Source of the DNA: Kitasatospora sp. CB01950
GTDB lineage: Bacteria > Actinomycetota > Actinomycetes > Streptomycetales > Streptomycetaceae
Assembly: GCF_001905465.1 (NCBI RefSeq)
Contig: NZ_LISX01000001.1
Span: forward strand, 765,974-829,973
Direction: 5' to 3'
DNA: 64,000 nucleotides
Shown here one piece after another: positions 45,571 through 54,164 of this stretch. The notes under the pieces are model-generated. The model saw only the letters and a program-made list of their open reading frames with translations, searched no databases and was not told the origin of the DNA. How positions within the stretch are numbered: position 1 is the stretch's first letter; each line of letters starts with the position of its first letter. A program made the translations under genes and the position numbers.

Positions 45571-46665
45571 ATGCGAACGGCCCCGGGACAGGTGGTGGCC
45601 GGGCGGTACCGGGTGACGGACCGTCCGGACGACGACGTCGGCGTGCCTGCGGTGGACGGGCACAGCGGTGCCCGGGTGCGGCTGTTCGCCCTGGAGCTGC
45701 CCGAACCGGTGGCGCCCGGCTTCGACTCGGACGGGACCGCGCCCGGGTACGGCCAGCGGCTGACCGCCCGGGTCGCGCAGGTCGCGGCCGCCGCGTCCGC
45801 CCACCCGCGGCTGCTGCGCGGACTCGCCGCCGGTCCCGAGGGCGACCTGCTGTGGGTCGCCGAGGAGTCGGTGAGCGGCGTCGCGCTGGAAGGGCTGATG
45901 GCCGGCGGGCCGCTGTCGCCGTACCGGGTCGCGGAGATCGGCGCCGACCTGGCCGGGGCGCTGCGGGCCGTGCACGACACCGGGCTCACCCACGGCAACG
46001 TCACCGCCCGCACCGTGCTGGTCTGCGAGGACGGCGCGGCGATGCTCGGCGGCCTGCTGCTCGGCGCCGCCGAGGAGGAACTCTGCGCCGCGCTCGGCGG
46101 TGAAGTGCCGCGCCGGGTGTACGAGACGCGCGCCCTCATGCTCGGACCGCTCGCCGAGCGCTGGGCGATCGACCCGGGTGCCCCCGCCGACACCTGGTCC
46201 CTCGGGGTGCTGCTCTACCGTCTGCTCTCCGGCTACGGCCCGTACCCCGAGCACGACCTGCCGACGCTGCTGGCCGCGGTCCGCGACGGCCGCCACCACC
46301 CCGCCGACCGGTGCGGTCCGCTGCGGCCCCTGGTCGAGCGGCTGCTGAGCCCGGACGCCGCGGCCCGGCCCGACGCGGCCGCCGTCCAGCGGGAGTTGCA
46401 CGAGCTGCTGGTGTTCGCGCCCGAGCCGTACCCGGACGGGAGGCCCGAACGGCCGCTGCCCGAGCCCCGGACCGAGGCCGCACCGCCGGCGGTGCGGCCG
46501 CGCGGCGCCCGCCCGCGGAAGCGGCCGCCGACGGCCCGTCAGGGTGCCGCGCCCGCCGGGCGGCAGCCCCGGATTCCGCCGCGGATGTTCGGCCCGCTGG
46601 TGCTGGTGGCGGTCCTGGTGCTGATGGTCGCCGCGGTTGCCGGGATCGTTCTCGTCGCAGGCTGA
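45571..46665 (+). CDS. Transmembrane pseudokinase
   Basis: A 364-residue protein with the C-lobe framework of a Ser/Thr kinase (IGADLAGALRAVHDTGLTHGNV; APADTWSLGVLLYRLLSGYGPYPEHDLP; RPDAAAVQRELHEL). It lacks the essential residues: no glycine-rich loop is recognisable, HRD is HGN (141-143, catalytic Asp to Asn143), and DFG is LGG (159-161). A basic Pro-rich segment leads to a single C-terminal membrane anchor (about 341-361) with almost nothing outside. It probably scaffolds or regulates the neighbouring kinases (inference). It sits between two active-looking kinase genes, 123 bases after the first. Confidence 0.85.
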   Translation: MRTAPGQVVAGRYRVTDRPDDDVGVPAVDGHSGARVRLFALELPEPVAPGFDSDGTAPGYGQRLTARVAQVAAAASAHPRLLRGLAAGPEGDLLWVAEESVSGVALEGLMAGGPLSPYRVAEIGADLAGALRAVHDTGLTHGNVTARTVLVCEDGAAMLGGLLLGAAEEELCAALGGEVPRRVYETRALMLGPLAERWAIDPGAPADTWSLGVLLYRLLSGYGPYPEHDLPTLLAAVRDGRHHPADRCGPLRPLVERLLSPDAAARPDAAAVQRELHELLVFAPEPYPDGRPERPLPEPRTEAAPPAVRPRGARPRKRPPTARQGAAPAGRQPRIPPRMFGPLVLVAVLVLMVAAVAGIVLVAG

Positions 46666-46823
46666 AAGCGGCCGGTCACGGTGCGATTCGCTGTCCGGGG
46701 TGTGATTCCCGCGCGGCTCCGCGCAGCCTAGGCTTGCCTTCGAACCGCCGGTGCGAGCAGGCACGCGGTGTGCCACGACCTCGTCCGACCGGCGGTGGGG
46801 GGTCACTGAAGGGGGGGACGGTC

Positions 46824-48416
46824 ATGGGCGCACAGGACCAGTCGACAGGCCGTCTGCTGGCCGGGCGGTACGCGCTCGGCGAGCGCCTGGGCCGCGGCGG
46901 GATGGGGACCGTCTGGCGGGCCAGGGACGAAATGCTGGACCGGGAGGTCGCCGTCAAGGAATTGACGGTCAGTCACCTCTCGGAGGAGGACCTGGAGATA
47001 CTCCAGTCCCGGATGAAGCGCGAGGCCCGGGCCGCCGCCCGGATCAAGCACCCGGGTGTCATCACCATCCACGACGTGCTCGAACAGGACGGCCGGCCGT
47101 GGATCGTGATGGAACTCGTCGACGGCCGCGCGCTGTCCGACGTGATCAGCCAGGACGGCACCCTGACGCCCCGTGAGGCTGCCGACGTCGGCCTCCAGGT
47201 GCTCGCCGCCCTGCACCGCGGCCACCAGCTCGGCGTGCTGCACCGGGACGTCAAGCCCGCCAACGTGCTGCTCGAACACGGCACCGGGCGGGTCGTGCTG
47301 CTCGACTTCGGCATCGCCAAGTTCGAGGGCGCGATGGACATCACCCGCCCCGGCGACCTCGTCGGCTCGCCCGACTACCTGGCCCCCGAGCGGGCCCAGG
47401 GCCAGCGGCCCGGGCCCGCCTCCGACCTGTGGGCGCTCGGCGCGACGCTGTTCCACGCCGTCGAGGGCCAGTCGCCGTTCCGCCGCGACAGCCCGCTGGG
47501 CACCCTCGCCGCCGTCGTCGACGAGCCGCTGCCGGAGTCCCGCCGGGCGGCCGGGCTCGGGCCGATACTGGCCGCCCTGATGGCCAAGGACCCGGCGGAG
47601 CGGCCCGGCGCCGACGAGGCCGCGCGGATGCTCCGCGAGGTCGCCGACGGACACACCGTCAGCATCCGCGTCCCGCAACAGGCCGGGGAGGCACGGCTGC
47701 CCACCCAGGTGGTGCCGGTGGTCGACCGGGTCGAGACTCCGGAGGGCGACGAGGCGGAGGCGGTGACGCCGGCTCAGGCGCCCGAGCCGCGCGAGGCGTC
47801 GGAGGACACGACGCCGGCGGCGCCGGTCCGGCGCGGGGGCAAGCGGCGGGTGCTGATGGTGCTGACCGCCGTGCTGGTGCTGATCGCGGCGGGCGGGGCC
47901 GGGTACTACGTGAGCCACCGGCACCAGAGCAACGCGATCGCCGTCGACCCCGATCCCGGGCAGGGGCCCGCGCCCGACGGCTACACCTGGCAGGACGACC
48001 CGGCCGGGTTCCGCTTCCTGCTGCCCACCGACGGCGCCTGGGTGCGCAGCGAGACCAACGCGCAGATCTACTACTCGCCCGACGACCGCGACCACTACCT
48101 GCAGTTCGCGGTGACGGTCGGGCAGCCGCTCGCGCCGCAGGAGCACCTGCTGCAGATGGAGGCCTCGCTCAGCAGGAGCCTCAAGGACTTCAGGACCAGC
48201 TCGCTGGCCGCCGCGAAGATCAACGACCAGGAGGGCGCGGTCTGGGAGTTCAGCTTCACCGGGACGACGGGCGGGCGGCGGCACGCGAAGGAGGTCGAGT
48301 TCCGGCGCAGTGACGGGACCTCGTACGCGGTGTACGTGTCGGGGCCGGAGAAGGACTGGACGCAGAGCCTGCGGCGCTTCACCACGGTGCTCAACAACTT
48401 CGTGCCGACGAGGTGA
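46824..48416 (+). CDS. Transmembrane Ser/Thr protein kinase (kinase B)
   Basis: A 530-residue receptor kinase closely related to kinase A. It has GRGGMGTVW, Lys45, HRDVKPAN (Asp142), DFG (161-163) and an activation loop with DITRPG. A TM helix (about 338-362) is followed by an extracellular domain starting APDGYTWQDDPAGFRFLLP and ending in a conserved-looking FTTVLNNFVPT. Candidate ligands are unknown. The ATG at 46824 follows a GGGGGGGA tract. Its own promoter is likely: a -10-like TAGGCT lies at 46729-46734. Confidence 0.92.
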   Translation: MGAQDQSTGRLLAGRYALGERLGRGGMGTVWRARDEMLDREVAVKELTVSHLSEEDLEILQSRMKREARAAARIKHPGVITIHDVLEQDGRPWIVMELVDGRALSDVISQDGTLTPREAADVGLQVLAALHRGHQLGVLHRDVKPANVLLEHGTGRVVLLDFGIAKFEGAMDITRPGDLVGSPDYLAPERAQGQRPGPASDLWALGATLFHAVEGQSPFRRDSPLGTLAAVVDEPLPESRRAAGLGPILAALMAKDPAERPGADEAARMLREVADGHTVSIRVPQQAGEARLPTQVVPVVDRVETPEGDEAEAVTPAQAPEPREASEDTTPAAPVRRGGKRRVLMVLTAVLVLIAAGGAGYYVSHRHQSNAIAVDPDPGQGPAPDGYTWQDDPAGFRFLLPTDGAWVRSETNAQIYYSPDDRDHYLQFAVTVGQPLAPQEHLLQMEASLSRSLKDFRTSSLAAAKINDQEGAVWEFSFTGTTGGRRHAKEVEFRRSDGTSYAVYVSGPEKDWTQSLRRFTTVLNNFVPTR

Positions 48417-48450
48417 TCCGGCGCCGGGGCCCGGCCGCGTCCGCGAAAGG

Positions 48451-48469
48451 GTGTTACCGGCGGGTACAC
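48451..48469. promoter_or_regulatory. Imperfect palindrome at the dehydrogenase promoter
   Basis: The 19-base sequence GTGTTACCGGCGGGTACAC has related ends and a TTACC...GGGTA core. It lies about 20-37 bases before the -10-like TAGGCT (48488-48493) of the dehydrogenase gene. TTACCGGCGGGTA-like motifs are, as I recall, TetR-type operators near lipid-catabolism genes in actinomycetes. Confidence 0.4.
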
Positions 48470-48499
48470 AAGCGGGCGTGGAGCGCCTAGGCTGCCCGC

Positions 48500-50107
48500 A
48501 TGACGGAGAGCACGAGCCAGGTTCGGCGCAATCCTGCGGCCAAGGGTGCGGCGCGTACGGTTGCCGCGGCGGTGCCGGCGGCGGTGGTGGCGCGGTTGGC
48601 GAAGGGGGTCACGGCGTCCGGGGAGGAGGTCGTGAAGACTTTCGCGCCGCTGACCGGCGAGGTGCTGGCGACGCTGCCGGTGTCCGGGACGGCCGACGTG
48701 GAGCGGGCGTTCGCGGCGGCGCGGAAGGCGCAGCCGACGTGGGCGGCGTTGTCGGTGCGGCACCGGGCGGGGGTGCTGCTGCGGTTCCACGATCTGCTGC
48801 TGCGGCGGCAGGACGAGGTGCTGGACCTCATCCAGGCGGAGACCGGGAAGGCCCGGCTGCACGCGTTCGAGGAGGTCATGGCGGTCGCGTCGGCCGCCCG
48901 GCACTACGGCCGCACGGCGTCCTCGTACCTGAAGGACCGACGGCGTGGCGGTGCGGTGCCCGGGCTGACCAGTGCGGTGGAGGCGCGGCGGCCGAAGGGC
49001 GTGGTCGGGCAGATCTCGCCGTGGAACTACCCGCTGGAGCTGTCGGTCGGCGACGCGCTGCCGGCGCTGGTCGCGGGCAACGCGGTGGTGAACAAGCCGG
49101 ACACCCAGACGGCGCTGACGGCGCTGTGGGCGCGGGAGTTGTTCGTCGAGGCGGGGCTGCCGCCGCAGGTGTGGCAGATCGTGCTGGGCGAGGGCCCGGT
49201 GGTGGGCCCGGAGGTGGTGGAGCGCGCCGACTACGTGGCGTTCACCGGCTCGACCCGCACCGGCCGGGACGTGGCCCGGCGGGCCGCCGAGCGGCTGGTC
49301 GGCGCCTCGCTGGAGCTGGGCGGCAAGAACGCGATGCTGGTGCTCTCCGACGCCGACCTCGACAAGGCGGCGGCGGGCGCGGTGCGGGCCTGCTTCTCCT
49401 CCGCCGGGCAGCTGTGCATCTCGATCGAGCGGCTGTACGTGCACCGGTCGGTGGCGGACGCGTTCCTGGCGAAGTTCGCCGAGAAGACGTCCGCGCTGCG
49501 CCTCGGCGGCGGTCTCGCCTACGGCGCGGACATGGGCTCGCTGGTGTCGGGCCGTCAGCTGGAGACGGTGACCCGGCACGTCGAGGAGGCGGTGAAGGCC
49601 GGGGCGACGGTGGTGGCCGGCGGGCAGGCCCGGCCGGAGCTCGGGCCGCTGTTCTTCGAGCCGACCATCCTGGACGGCGTCACCCCCGACATGGCGGTGT
49701 GCGCGGAGGAGACCTTCGGACCGGTGGTGTCGATCTACCGGTTCGACACCGAGGACGAGGCGGTCGCCGCCGCCAACGCCACCCCGTACGGCCTGAACTC
49801 CAGCGTGTGGACGAGGGACACCGGCCGGGGCCGCAAGGTCGCGGCGCGGCTGCGCACCGGCACCGTCAACGTGAACGAGGCGTACGCCGCCGCGTACGGG
49901 TCGGTGGCGTCGCCGATGGGCGGCATGGGCGACTCCGGGCTGGGCCGGCGGCACGGCGCGGAGGGCATCCTGCGCTACACCGAGGCGCAGACCATCGCCG
50001 TGCAGCGGCTGCTGCCGATCGGGCCGTCGATGGGTCTGGACGACCGGAAGTTCGCCGAGTTCTTCACCACCGGTCTCAAGGTCATGAAGGCGTTCCGCCT
50101 GAAGTAG
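48500..50107 (+). CDS. Succinate-semialdehyde dehydrogenase (NADP+)-like aldehyde dehydrogenase
   Basis: A 535-residue ALDH-superfamily enzyme that oxidises an aldehyde, annotated by family resemblance as succinic semialdehyde. It has ISPWNYPLELSVGDALPALVAGNAVVNKPD, FTGSTRTGRDVARRAAERLVGASLELGGKNAMLVL with the general-base Glu, catalytic Cys in ACFSSAGQLCISIERLYVH, and EETFGPVVSIYRF. ATG 48500 lies seven bases after TAGGCT with no ribosome-binding site, consistent with a leaderless mRNA. The GMC oxidoreductase gene follows after 25 bases, so the pair may oxidise an alcohol and then its aldehyde (inference). Confidence 0.88.
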   Translation: MTESTSQVRRNPAAKGAARTVAAAVPAAVVARLAKGVTASGEEVVKTFAPLTGEVLATLPVSGTADVERAFAAARKAQPTWAALSVRHRAGVLLRFHDLLLRRQDEVLDLIQAETGKARLHAFEEVMAVASAARHYGRTASSYLKDRRRGGAVPGLTSAVEARRPKGVVGQISPWNYPLELSVGDALPALVAGNAVVNKPDTQTALTALWARELFVEAGLPPQVWQIVLGEGPVVGPEVVERADYVAFTGSTRTGRDVARRAAERLVGASLELGGKNAMLVLSDADLDKAAAGAVRACFSSAGQLCISIERLYVHRSVADAFLAKFAEKTSALRLGGGLAYGADMGSLVSGRQLETVTRHVEEAVKAGATVVAGGQARPELGPLFFEPTILDGVTPDMAVCAEETFGPVVSIYRFDTEDEAVAAANATPYGLNSSVWTRDTGRGRKVAARLRTGTVNVNEAYAAAYGSVASPMGGMGDSGLGRRHGAEGILRYTEAQTIAVQRLLPIGPSMGLDDRKFAEFFTTGLKVMKAFRLK

Positions 50108-50132
50108 CAGGGCAGTTGCTCAAGGAGGGGCA

Positions 50133-51884
50133 GTGTCGTTCGACTACGACGTCGTGGTGATCGGTTCGGGCTTCGGCGGTTCCGTCGCCGCGCTCCGGCT
50201 GACCGAGAAGGGCTACCGGGTCGCCGTCCTGGAGGCCGGGCGCAGGTTCGGCCGGGACGAGCTGCCCAGCACGTCCTGGGACACCCGCGACTACCTGTGG
50301 GCCCCGGCCGTCGGCCTGTACGGCATCCAGCGCATCCACCTGCTGCGCAACGTGCTGATCCTGGCCGGGGCGGGCGTCGGCGGCGGCTCGCTGAACTACG
50401 CCAACACGCTGTACGTGCCGCCGAAGCCGTTCTTCGAGGACCGGCAGTGGAAGCACATCACCGACTGGCAGTCCGAACTCGCCCCGTTCTACGACCAGGC
50501 GCAGCGGATGCTCGGCGTCCGGCTCAACCCGACCATGACGCCCTCCGACGTGCACCTGAAGGCCGCCGCCGAGGCGATGGGCTGCGGCGACACCTTCCAC
50601 CTGGCCCCCGTCGGGGTGTTCTTCGGCGACGGCCGGGACGGCACGGGCGACGCCAAGGCCGCGCCCGGCGCCGAGGTCGACGACCCGTACTTCGGCGGGG
50701 CCGGCCCGAAGCGCAGGGCGTGCACCGAGTGCGGCGAGTGCATGACGGGCTGCCGGCACGGCGCGAAGAACATGCTCACCGAGAACTACCTGTACCTGGC
50801 GGAGCGGGCCGGCGCCGAGATCCTGCCGCTGACCACCGTGAAGCGGCTGCGCCCGTACGGCGACGGCTACGCGGTGGACGTGCTGCCCACCGACGCCCGC
50901 ACCCGGCGGGCGAAGAAGGCCGGCGCCCGCACGATCGCCGCCGAGCGGGTGGTGGTCGCGGCCGGCACCTACGGCACCCAGACGCTGCTGCACCGGATGC
51001 GCGAGGGCGGGCTGCTGCCCCGGATCTCCGGCAGGCTCGGCCACCTGACCCGCACCAACTCCGAGGCGCTGGTGGGCGCGCAGACCTCCGACCGGCGCTA
51101 CGGGGAGCGGGTCGACTTCACCCGCGGCGTGGCCATCACCTCGTCCGTGCACCCCGACGAGAACACCCACATCGAGCCGGTCCGCTACGGCCGCGGCTCG
51201 AACGCGATGGGCGCGCTGTCGATCCAGCAGGTCGGCGGGGCCGGGCGCGGGCCGCGCTGGCTGCGCTACCTCGGGACGGCCGCCCGCCACCCGTGGATCT
51301 TCGCGCAGTCGATGAACCAGCACCGTTGGTCGGAGAAGACCATCATCGGACTGGTCATGCAGTCGCTGGACAACTCGCTGACGGTCTCCCTGAAGAACGG
51401 GAAGCTGACCTCCCGCCAGGGCCACGGCGCACCCAACCCGAACTTCATCCCGGCGGCGGAGGAGGGGGCCCGGGCGCTGGCCGCGTCCATCAACGGCTTC
51501 CCCGGCTCGACCGTCGGCGAGATCTTCGACATCCCGCTGACCGCGCACTTCCTCGGCGGCTGCCCGATCGGCGACAGCGCCGACACCGGCGTCGTCGACC
51601 CGTACCACCGGCTGTACGGCTACCCGGGGATCAGCGTGGTCGACGGCTCCGCGATCTCCGCCAACCTCGGCGTCAACCCGTCGCTGACGATCACCGCGCA
51701 GGCCGAGCGTGCCATGTCGATGTGGCCCAACCGCGGCGAGGCCGACCCGCGGCCCGCGCAGGGCGACGCCTACCGGGCCGTCCGGGCGGTGACGCCCCGT
51801 CGGCCGGCGGTGCCGGAAGGGGCGTTCGGGGCGCTGCGACTGCCGCTGCTGGCCGTGCCGAAGGTGCCGCGGAAGGCCGACTGA
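50133..51884 (+). CDS. GMC-family FAD-dependent oxidoreductase
   Basis: A 583-residue flavoenzyme of the cholesterol oxidase/alcohol oxidoreductase type. The N-terminal FAD-binding VVVIGSGFGGSVAALRLTEKGYRVAVLEAG (6-35) is followed by GAGVGGGSLNYANTLY and a Cys-rich CTECGECMTGCRHGAKN that resembles an iron-sulfur or structural cluster. The C-terminal FLGGCPIGDSADTGVVDPYHRLYGYPGISVVDGSAISANLGVNPSLTITAQAERAM block is typical. No signal peptide is visible, so it is probably cytoplasmic. AAGGAGGGG lies before GTG 50133. The substrate is unknown. Confidence 0.88.
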   Translation: MSFDYDVVVIGSGFGGSVAALRLTEKGYRVAVLEAGRRFGRDELPSTSWDTRDYLWAPAVGLYGIQRIHLLRNVLILAGAGVGGGSLNYANTLYVPPKPFFEDRQWKHITDWQSELAPFYDQAQRMLGVRLNPTMTPSDVHLKAAAEAMGCGDTFHLAPVGVFFGDGRDGTGDAKAAPGAEVDDPYFGGAGPKRRACTECGECMTGCRHGAKNMLTENYLYLAERAGAEILPLTTVKRLRPYGDGYAVDVLPTDARTRRAKKAGARTIAAERVVVAAGTYGTQTLLHRMREGGLLPRISGRLGHLTRTNSEALVGAQTSDRRYGERVDFTRGVAITSSVHPDENTHIEPVRYGRGSNAMGALSIQQVGGAGRGPRWLRYLGTAARHPWIFAQSMNQHRWSEKTIIGLVMQSLDNSLTVSLKNGKLTSRQGHGAPNPNFIPAAEEGARALAASINGFPGSTVGEIFDIPLTAHFLGGCPIGDSADTGVVDPYHRLYGYPGISVVDGSAISANLGVNPSLTITAQAERAMSMWPNRGEADPRPAQGDAYRAVRAVTPRRPAVPEGAFGALRLPLLAVPKVPRKAD

Positions 51885-51958
51885 AGCCGATTGACATTCT
51901 CTGACGGCCGATGGGATAAACGGGCACCCGATCACCGGACATCCCTGGGGGGACCGTC

Positions 51959-53428
51959 ATGCCCATCTGCCAGTCCTGCGGCGCGGCCGTCGCCGGCGCC
52001 GTGGCGACCTGCGCGAACTGCGGAAAGGCCCTCGCGGCGCCCCCGCCCGCGATCGGTGAAGTGGTGGTGGACGGCACCGCGTCGCCGTGGGGCGCCGGGC
52101 GGATCCACCAGGACCGGCAGTGGCCGACGCCGTCCCGGGGCTGGCTCACCGCCGGCCGGGTGCTGCTCGCCCCGACCGTGCTGCTGGTGCTGCTGGCCGC
52201 GCTCGGCAGCACCGTCGGCGGCCGCGACGTGGCCGGGGTGGACGACGACCCCGGGGTGCGCTGGACCACCCAGACCTTCCAGATGTGGCTGCAGCTGACG
52301 CTGACGGCGTTCGGCACGCCCATGCGCAACAGCAACACCAGCAGCTACGGCACCATCGTCGTCGGCATTCACGTCCTGCCGTACCTGGTGGCCCTCGGCT
52401 GGCTGGCGCTGCTCTGGTGCGGCCAGCGGATCGCGACCCGGGCCCGCGCCGACGCGCCGACCGCGGGCGCGGCCGGCGCACAGGCGCTCCGCACCGGCGC
52501 GCTGTCCGCGACTGCGGCGCTCGTGCTGGGGTGGATCTCCACCGGCAGCACGCACAAGGAGACGCTCAGCCTCGACATGCACATCACCGCCGGCCCGGCG
52601 ATGGCGCCGCTCGGGGTGTCCGCGTTCCTGGCCGCCGCCGTCGTGGTGCTCGCCGTGGACGGACAGGGCGTGCTGCGCGCCGAGGCCGCGCGGCGCCGGT
52701 GGCTGGGCGGCTGGCTGCTGGCGTGGCAGCACGCGGCGCGGGTGGTCGGCGGGCTGCTGGTGCTGCTCACCGTGGTGTCGGTGGTGATGCAGGTGCTGGT
52801 CGACCGGCCGTTCCCGCAGTCCGCGTTCCGGGCGCTGACGGTCAACGGCGGCGGCTACCTGTTCGGTGTCGGCAGCGGCGCCCGGGTCGTGGCGCGCGGC
52901 GTGCGCGGCGGCGCGGCCGACTCGTTCGCGCTGTACGACCTCGGCGAGCACGGCGGCCAGTGGTGGCTGGCGGTGGTGCCGGTGCTGCTGGCGGCGCTGG
53001 CGCTCGGCTGGTCCGCGCACCGCGGGCGGCTGCCGCAGCTGGACCGGGCCCGGCTGGCCGTGCTGTACGCGGCGCTGACCTCGGCGCTGGTGCTCGGCAC
53101 CTCGATCTGGGGGAACGACCACACCATCATGAAGGGCGAGGTCCGGGACACCCGGATCGACCTGCTCGGCTGGTCGCTGCCCACGGTGCTGCTCGCCGCC
53201 GCGGCCTGGGCGGTGTTCGGCGCGCTGGTGGTGCCGGCCGTGCTCGACGCCGTCCGCCGCACCCCCGTGCCGGTGTCCGCGCCGCTGCCCGCGCAGCCGA
53301 CGGACGGGCCGGACGCCGCGGCGGGACCGATCGGCCTGGTCGAACCGGTCGAGGAGGAGCGGTCGGCGGTCGGACACGTCGACCTGCTGGACTCGCACGC
53401 CGCCTACCGGCGGCCCGACGCCGGCTGA
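51959..53428 (+). CDS. Zinc-ribbon polytopic membrane protein, unknown function
   Basis: A 489-residue protein. It starts with a short zinc ribbon (MPICQSCGAAVAGAVATCANCG, Cys4, Cys7, Cys18, Cys21), then has about eight membrane helices with intervening exported loops and an acidic cytoplasmic tail. One loop carries GDDYLFGVGSG-like glycine-rich sequence around VNGGGYLFGVGSGARVV. Double-CxxC N-termini on membrane proteins are frequent in actinomycetes; no catalytic motif was recognised. GGGGGGA precedes the ATG at 51959. A strong terminator follows. Confidence 0.78.
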   Translation: MPICQSCGAAVAGAVATCANCGKALAAPPPAIGEVVVDGTASPWGAGRIHQDRQWPTPSRGWLTAGRVLLAPTVLLVLLAALGSTVGGRDVAGVDDDPGVRWTTQTFQMWLQLTLTAFGTPMRNSNTSSYGTIVVGIHVLPYLVALGWLALLWCGQRIATRARADAPTAGAAGAQALRTGALSATAALVLGWISTGSTHKETLSLDMHITAGPAMAPLGVSAFLAAAVVVLAVDGQGVLRAEAARRRWLGGWLLAWQHAARVVGGLLVLLTVVSVVMQVLVDRPFPQSAFRALTVNGGGYLFGVGSGARVVARGVRGGAADSFALYDLGEHGGQWWLAVVPVLLAALALGWSAHRGRLPQLDRARLAVLYAALTSALVLGTSIWGNDHTIMKGEVRDTRIDLLGWSLPTVLLAAAAWAVFGALVVPAVLDAVRRTPVPVSAPLPAQPTDGPDAAAGPIGLVEPVEEERSAVGHVDLLDSHAAYRRPDAG

Positions 53429-53440
53429 GCCCGGACAGGG

Positions 53441-53472
53441 CAAAGGGCCCCGCGGGGGAACGGGGCCCTTTG
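53441..53472. terminator. Terminator after zinc-ribbon membrane protein
   Basis: Twelve-base arms CAAAGGGCCCCG (53441-53452) and CGGGGCCCTTTG (53461-53472) close an 8-base loop. The A and T ends let it work in both directions. Confidence 0.85.
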
Positions 53473-54164
53473 TCGGTCAGCACTCGGCGTCAGGGCCGCG
53501 CCGGTGCTGAGTGACGACGCCGGGGGGATGGGCGCCGTCGGGAAAATGGCTCGGAGCACCCCGGAGGCCGATGGGCATCACGGAGCGTGAGAGACGGGCC
53601 GTTCGCGCAAACGGCCCGAGCGCGGGGAGGGAGCGTGTGGTGCCCCCCGTCTCGCAGTCATCGTCCTGGACGAGGGCCGTGCCGTGCAACCGATTCGACG
53701 CAAATTCGGGTGAGGCCGGAACCGGACACGGCGCGGGGGAGCGCCGGATCCGACCGGCCGGAGTGGTCACTGTCCGTCATAGTGGCTTGCGGGGCGTACC
53801 GGGGCGTACGCCGGAGCGGACGGCAGCCGATGTGTGGCGGCCGGCACCGGTACCGGCCGCCACACTTCGGGTCCGCCCGGTCGCGGACGGGGTCGCTGTC
53901 CCCTGCTGACCCGACCGCAGCACCGGGGCGCGGTCCCACGGCGGGCCCGTGCCCGCCACGCGCACCCGATGGACCGGAGAAGATCCACGCGTGGTCCGCC
54001 GCCCGCGCCGCCCGCACCTGGAGGGTGCCGGCGTCTCGTGCGGCTCCCGGTGCAACGATTCGCCTCCCGGCACGGTCACGGGCAGCGCGGCGGGCAGTCG
54101 GGTGAAACGCTCCCGGTAGACTCGGTGTCGACACCCCTTTTGTACCGCCGCCGGAAGGCCGTCC
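53473..54164. other. 692-base stretch without a convincing gene, upstream of guaA
   Basis: Several ORFs cross it on both strands, but none has a good ribosome-binding site, recognisable domain or plausible composition. It holds a 34-base imperfect palindrome (53832-53865), the short direct repeat GGGGCGTAC (about 53788 and 53798), and near its end TAGACT (54117-54122), a good -10 for guaA with a poor -35. It might contain a small RNA or a decayed gene. Confidence 0.5.
53832..53865. promoter_or_regulatory. 34-base imperfect palindrome upstream of guaA
   Basis: The outer arms GTGTGGCGGCCGG (53832-53844) and CCGGCCGCCACAC (53853-53865) are perfect over 13 bases around a GC-rich centre. As RNA it is a very stable hairpin and could terminate an unrecognised upstream transcript; as DNA it could bind a dimeric regulator. 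Confidence 0.6.

Noticed and set aside
42880..46806. A 1308-codon minus-strand frame antisense to the kinases
   Set aside because: It covers genes with intact kinase motifs on the other strand and itself has no recognisable domain.
53511..54105. ORFs of 97 to 172 codons in the guaA upstream gap
   Set aside because: Translations are Arg/Pro/Gly-rich with no domain, starts lack ribosome-binding sites, and the frames cross the 34-base palindrome.
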